A stretch of DNA of 64,000 nt from Azotobacter vinelandii CA (lineage in GTDB: Bacteria > Pseudomonadota > Gammaproteobacteria > Pseudomonadales > Pseudomonadaceae): assembly GCF_000380335.1 (NCBI RefSeq), contig NC_021149.1, positions 2,656,501 to 2,720,500 on the forward strand, in the 5' to 3' direction. The position numbers and the translations under genes were made by a program. The notes beneath the pieces were generated by a model that did not search any database, was not told where the DNA came from, and was given only the letters and a program-made list of their open reading frames with translations. Shown here piece by piece: positions 61,035 to 64,000 of this stretch; positions within the stretch are counted from its first letter, which is position 1, and the number at the start of each line of letters is the position of its first letter.

Positions 61035-61667
61035 TCAGCCGATATGCACCTGACGTCCCTTCGCCTTCAGCACGTCCCGCGCCGTGATCGCGGTGTGCCG
61101 ACCGCGCAGGCGCAGGCGTACCGAACCCTCGTAGTCGAGCTGCGCGGCGCGCACCTGCTCCAGTTGCTCGACGCGGCGAAAGCTCACCCTGGCCACTTGC
61201 ATCAGGCGATCGACCATGGTTTCGCAGACCCGGCCGACCAGCCGCACCGTGCCCAGGGTGCCCTGCCACAGCACACCGGAACAGTTCAGCCGTTCCACGG
61301 CCAGCTCCGCCGAGGCGGCCCGCAGCGCCAGTCTTTCGCTGGCGAGGTCCAGGCTTTGCGCCGCGCGCAGGCGGACGGAGCCGCGTCCGCTGGCCAGCAG
61401 CAGGTCGCCGTCCACCTGCAGTCGCGCCGGACCGGCGGAAGCCCGCTCGATGACGGCGAGCAGATAAAGCTCGGGCATCGAATCCACGGCAGCGATCAAC
61501 ACCCGGTCACCTGGCTCCGGCAACAACAGGCAACTGGCTGCCCGCCGGCACTCGTGGGCGCGGCCTTCGAGCTCGACCAGGAAGAGGTCATCGCCCCGCG
61601 CGGCGACGACCCTGGCCGACAGATTCGCCGGCAAGGCCGCGCCCTGGGGTTCGAACGGTACGGACAT
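61035..61667 (-). CDS. DUF3540 type VI secretion-associated protein
   Basis: 210 residues from the ATG at 61667, preceded by GGGAGG. The N-terminal half is an OB-like region (ARVVAARGDDLFLVELEGRAHECRRAASCLLLPEPGDRVLIA) and the rest has short beta repeats (RLQVDGDLLLASGRGSVRLRAAQSLDLASERLAL) like a VgrG/gp5 spike needle. It ends RHTAITARDVLKAKGRQVHIG. It always occurs with DUF2169, pentapeptide and DUF4150 genes in this type of module. Confidence 0.85.
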   Translation of the reverse strand: MSVPFEPQGAALPANLSARVVAARGDDLFLVELEGRAHECRRAASCLLLPEPGDRVLIAAVDSMPELYLLAVIERASAGPARLQVDGDLLLASGRGSVRLRAAQSLDLASERLALRAASAELAVERLNCSGVLWQGTLGTVRLVGRVCETMVDRLMQVARVSFRRVEQLEQVRAAQLDYEGSVRLRLRGRHTAITARDVLKAKGRQVHIG

Positions 61668-61717
61668 GAAAGCCTCCCTGAAAAAAAGTGAACCGATGAA
61701 CAGCGGCCGGCCCCGCC

Positions 61718-62776
61718 CTATCGGCGCGACCCGGCCTGCGCGCGCTCCTCCGCCGCCCAGAGTTCCTCGTCGCGCTCGATCAGCCCGTCGCGCGAATCGA
61801 AGCGGGCGTCCTCCAGCAGCGAACGGTGAAAGGACGTGCGCTCGAACAGGGCGCCGGCGAAGTCGGCGCCGGTGAAATCGGCATAGGACAATTCGGCGTG
61901 GCGCAGACTGGCCCGCTCGAAGCGGGCGCCCCTGGCCCATGTCCGCTGCAACACGGCCATGTCCAGGCAGGCCTGGGAAAAATCGGCGCCGGCGAGTTGC
62001 GCGCCCGCCCAGACGCTCTGGGCGAAACGGCCCTGGCGGCAATCCGCGTCGCTCAGGTCGGCGTCCGGGAACAGCGCATAGCGTGCCTCCACCCCCGTCA
62101 GCCGGGCACCCACCAGGCTGGCGTCCTTGAACACCGCCTGGCTCAGGACCGCCTCCGTCAGGTCGCAGCCGTCCAGGAGCGCCGCGGAGAACTGGCAGCC
62201 GGCCAGCGAGGTGCGCATCAGGCACTGCCCGGACAGGTTCGAACCGCTGAAGATGACCGACTCGAAGCGGGTTTCGGCGAAATCCACCGAGCACAGGTCC
62301 AGCTCGAACAGGGTGGTTTCGCTCAGATGGGCACGAGCGAACCGGCAATCCCGCAGGTCGCATTCGTTGAACGAAGTCTCGGCCAGGGTCGCCTCTTCGA
62401 ACGAAGCGTGCGCCAGCACCGACTGGATGAACGCCAGGCCCCCCAGCAGGGCCCCGTCGAACACGGCCCGCGCCAGGCCGGACTCGATGAGTTGGCAGCG
62501 CTCCAGCTCGGCGCCCGCGAACGCGGCATCCGCCAGCGCGCAGTTCTGCCACTGCACCTCGTCCAGCCGGGCCATGCGGAAATCGGCCGCCTCGAGCGCG
62601 CAGTCGATGAACAGGCACGCCCGCAGCGTCGTCCCCTGCCAGTCGCTGCCACTCAGGTCGCAGCCGCGGAACAGGCCGCCGGCCAGTTCCAGACCAGCCA
62701 TGCGCAAGCCCGGCAGCGCGCGCCCCTCGATGGCCTCGCCGCGCCGCACCGCGGCCTGGATCTCCTCCGCCGTCAC
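61718..62776 (-). CDS. Pentapeptide-repeat protein (type VI accessory)
   Basis: 352 residues starting with GTG at 62776 (GTGA overlaps the stop of the upstream gene). After a short N terminus (VTAEEIQAAVRRGEAIEGRA) it is built of about 55 A(D/N)LXX-type pentapeptides such as ADFRMARLDE and SNLSGQCLMR, forming a right-handed quadrilateral beta-helix. Its place in a T6SS operon suggests an adaptor or chaperone for the spike. Confidence 0.85.
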   Translation of the reverse strand: MTAEEIQAAVRRGEAIEGRALPGLRMAGLELAGGLFRGCDLSGSDWQGTTLRACLFIDCALEAADFRMARLDEVQWQNCALADAAFAGAELERCQLIESGLARAVFDGALLGGLAFIQSVLAHASFEEATLAETSFNECDLRDCRFARAHLSETTLFELDLCSVDFAETRFESVIFSGSNLSGQCLMRTSLAGCQFSAALLDGCDLTEAVLSQAVFKDASLVGARLTGVEARYALFPDADLSDADCRQGRFAQSVWAGAQLAGADFSQACLDMAVLQRTWARGARFERASLRHAELSYADFTGADFAGALFERTSFHRSLLEDARFDSRDGLIERDEELWAAEERAQAGSRR

Positions 62777-64000
62777 GACGCGGCCTCCGAGCGGCGGCGC
62801 GGGTGGAAAGCGACCCGGCCGAAATCCGTCTCGTCCAGCAGGCTGTCCTCGTCCAGATGCACCTCGGCCAGATCGCTGCCGAACAGCGAAGCGCCGCGCA
62901 GATCGGCGCCGCGCAGATCCGCGCGGCGCAGCAGACACTGCATCAGATGGGCGTCTCCGAGCCGGGCGGTACGCAGGTCGGCGCCGCTGAACAGGCAGCC
63001 GCTGGCCGTCGCCCGGCGCAGATCCGCGCCCGCCAGGCGGGCCTCCGACAGATCGCAATCGGCCAGGCGCGTCCCGCAGAAGCGCGCACCGGACAAATCC
63101 ACCCCGCGCAGGTTGCTTTCGGCCAGCCGCGCGCCGCCGAAATCCGCCGCCTCGAGGGAGCTGCCGAGCACCATGTAGCACGCACTCAGGGCGGCCCCGA
63201 CGAAACGGGCATCGGGCGAGCGCGTCTCCACCAGACTGCAGTCGTCCAGCTCCGCGCGCTCGAAATCGGCCGCCTCCAGGCTCGACTCGACCCAGGTGAC
63301 GGCACTCAGGCTCGCCCCGACGAAGGAAGGCCGGCTCAGCCGGCAGGCATGCAGGGACAAGTCTTCCAGCACCGCCCCGTCGAAACGGCAGGCGTCCAGT
63401 TCGCACCCCTGCCACAGTATCCCGCCGAACCGGGCGTGGCTGAAATCGCAGGTCTCGAAGCGTGCTTCCCAGCATTGCCCGTCGCCGAAGGTCGCGCCAC
63501 TGAAACAGGCGTTGCGGGCCTGCGCGCGGGACAGGTTGGCGCCCCGGCAATCGGCGCCGCGCAACGAGGCGCCGTCCAGGCGGGCCCTGGCGAGGATCGC
63601 CTCGCGCAGATCGGCGCCGTCCAGCCGCGCATCCGCCAGGTTGGCGCTTTCCAGCAGGACGCCGGTCAGCCGCGCGCCGGACAGGTCCATGCCGGACAGA
63701 TCGGCGCCGGTCAGATCCATACCCGCCAGGTCGCGATCCCGCGCATAGGCTTGCGCCACCTTCCGGCGCAGGGCCTCGGCCGCCGCGCCCTGCAGGGCCG
63801 GGGCGGCCCCGCAGCAATGCACCGAGTCCCGGTACTGCTGGCGCAGGCGCCGCTCGCTTTCCTCCCGGGACGGCAAGTCGGCGGACGCCGGGGAAAAGTC
63901 CATCCGGTAGACCTCCCGCAACTGCGCGGAACGGGCGGCGAAATCGAAAGGCGGAAGTTCCCTGTCCGGGTTTTCCAGTTGCGCCAGCAGTTCCCGGTTC
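62773..64000 (-). CDS. DUF2169/pentapeptide-repeat protein, 5' part missing at the window edge
   Basis: The frame is open to base 64000. The visible part starts ...NRELLAQLENPDRELPPFDF, then AARSAQLREVY, which resembles the end of a DUF2169 domain. From about 63750 it becomes pentapeptide repeats (LAGMDLTGADLSGMDLSG and onward). An ATG at 63921 is internal and not the true start. It overlaps the next gene by four bases. Together with the other four minus-strand genes it is a type VI effector-delivery module; vgrG is expected further right. Confidence 0.8.
   Translation of the reverse strand, partial: NRELLAQLENPDRELPPFDFAARSAQLREVYRMDFSPASADLPSREESERRLRQQYRDSVHCCGAAPALQGAAAEALRRKVAQAYARDRDLAGMDLTGADLSGMDLSGARLTGVLLESANLADARLDGADLREAILARARLDGASLRGADCRGANLSRAQARNACFSGATFGDGQCWEARFETCDFSHARFGGILWQGCELDACRFDGAVLEDLSLHACRLSRPSFVGASLSAVTWVESSLEAADFERAELDDCSLVETRSPDARFVGAALSACYMVLGSSLEAADFGGARLAESNLRGVDLSGARFCGTRLADCDLSEARLAGADLRRATASGCLFSGADLRTARLGDAHLMQCLLRRADLRGADLRGASLFGSDLAEVHLDEDSLLDETDFGRVAFHPRRRSEAAS

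Overview
High-GC DNA with strong GC bias at third codon positions, typical of a Pseudomonadaceae gammaproteobacterium. The best lineage clue is a NifA-type sigma-54 activator (51527..53101). Its GAF domain, its central domain and the family's characteristic C-terminal ending resemble Azotobacter NifA, so an Azotobacter-like diazotroph is the best guess. No nif structural genes are in the window, so this rests on protein resemblance recalled from memory.

Layout. (1) 1-6.4 kb: start of a LysR gene, then a one-carbon/serine operon gcvP-sdaA-gcvT behind a clear sigma-54 (-24/-12) promoter with upstream TyrR/GcsR-like sites. (2) 6.5-9.2 kb: two-subunit molybdenum hydroxylase (IorA/IorB type). (3) 9.3-14.6 kb, minus strand: complete branched-chain amino-acid-type ABC importer (binding protein, LivH, LivM, LivG, LivF) and a 26-residue membrane peptide. 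(4) 14.8-18.6 kb, minus: hutU-hutI-hutG. The partner genes hutH-hutF lie at 28.0-31.0 kb, so together they encode the five-step histidine-to-glutamate route through formylglutamate. (5) 18.8-27.2 kb, between the two hut blocks: a LacI-regulated cassette (SDR, PhyH-type oxygenase, periplasmic sugar-type binding protein without its ABC partners), a gene-poor stretch with small ORFs, and a Xre-RES toxin-antitoxin pair. (6) 27.2-28.0 kb: non-coding, with a three-copy sequence module, two intrinsic terminators and a candidate small RNA. (7) 31-37.4 kb: alpha/beta hydrolase, ahpF with an OxyR-like box, and a GGDEF-EAL sensor. (8) 37.7-41.1 kb: exported aldo/keto reductase, nucleotide-translocase-like MFS protein and exported beta-propeller. 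(9) 41.2-49.5 kb: LysR, then a TonB receptor, methyltransferase, binding protein, FecCD permease, ATPase and a Tat-type NADP-binding protein, probably a metallophore or corrinoid-type uptake locus. (10) 49.6-53.1 kb: LysR/epoxide-hydrolase-like divergent pair and the orphan NifA paralogue. (11) 54.4-57.0 kb: an 864-residue protein with a PcfJ-like signature. (12) 57.2-59.1 kb, minus: Fe(II)/2-oxoglutarate amino-acid-type dioxygenase, ACT-domain protein and LysE exporter in one tight operon. (13) 59.5 kb: a MITE-like palindromic element. (14) 59.8-64.0 kb, minus: type VI secretion cargo module (DUF2169/pentapeptide, pentapeptide, DUF3540, DUF4150 PAAR-like, alpha/beta hydrolase) running off the right edge.

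The most notable candidates are the dioxygenase-ACT-LysE operon, the PcfJ-like protein, the orphan NifA, the type VI cargo hydrolase, and the repeat/sRNA region before hutH. Functions are read from motifs and gene context by eye; no database search was possible.
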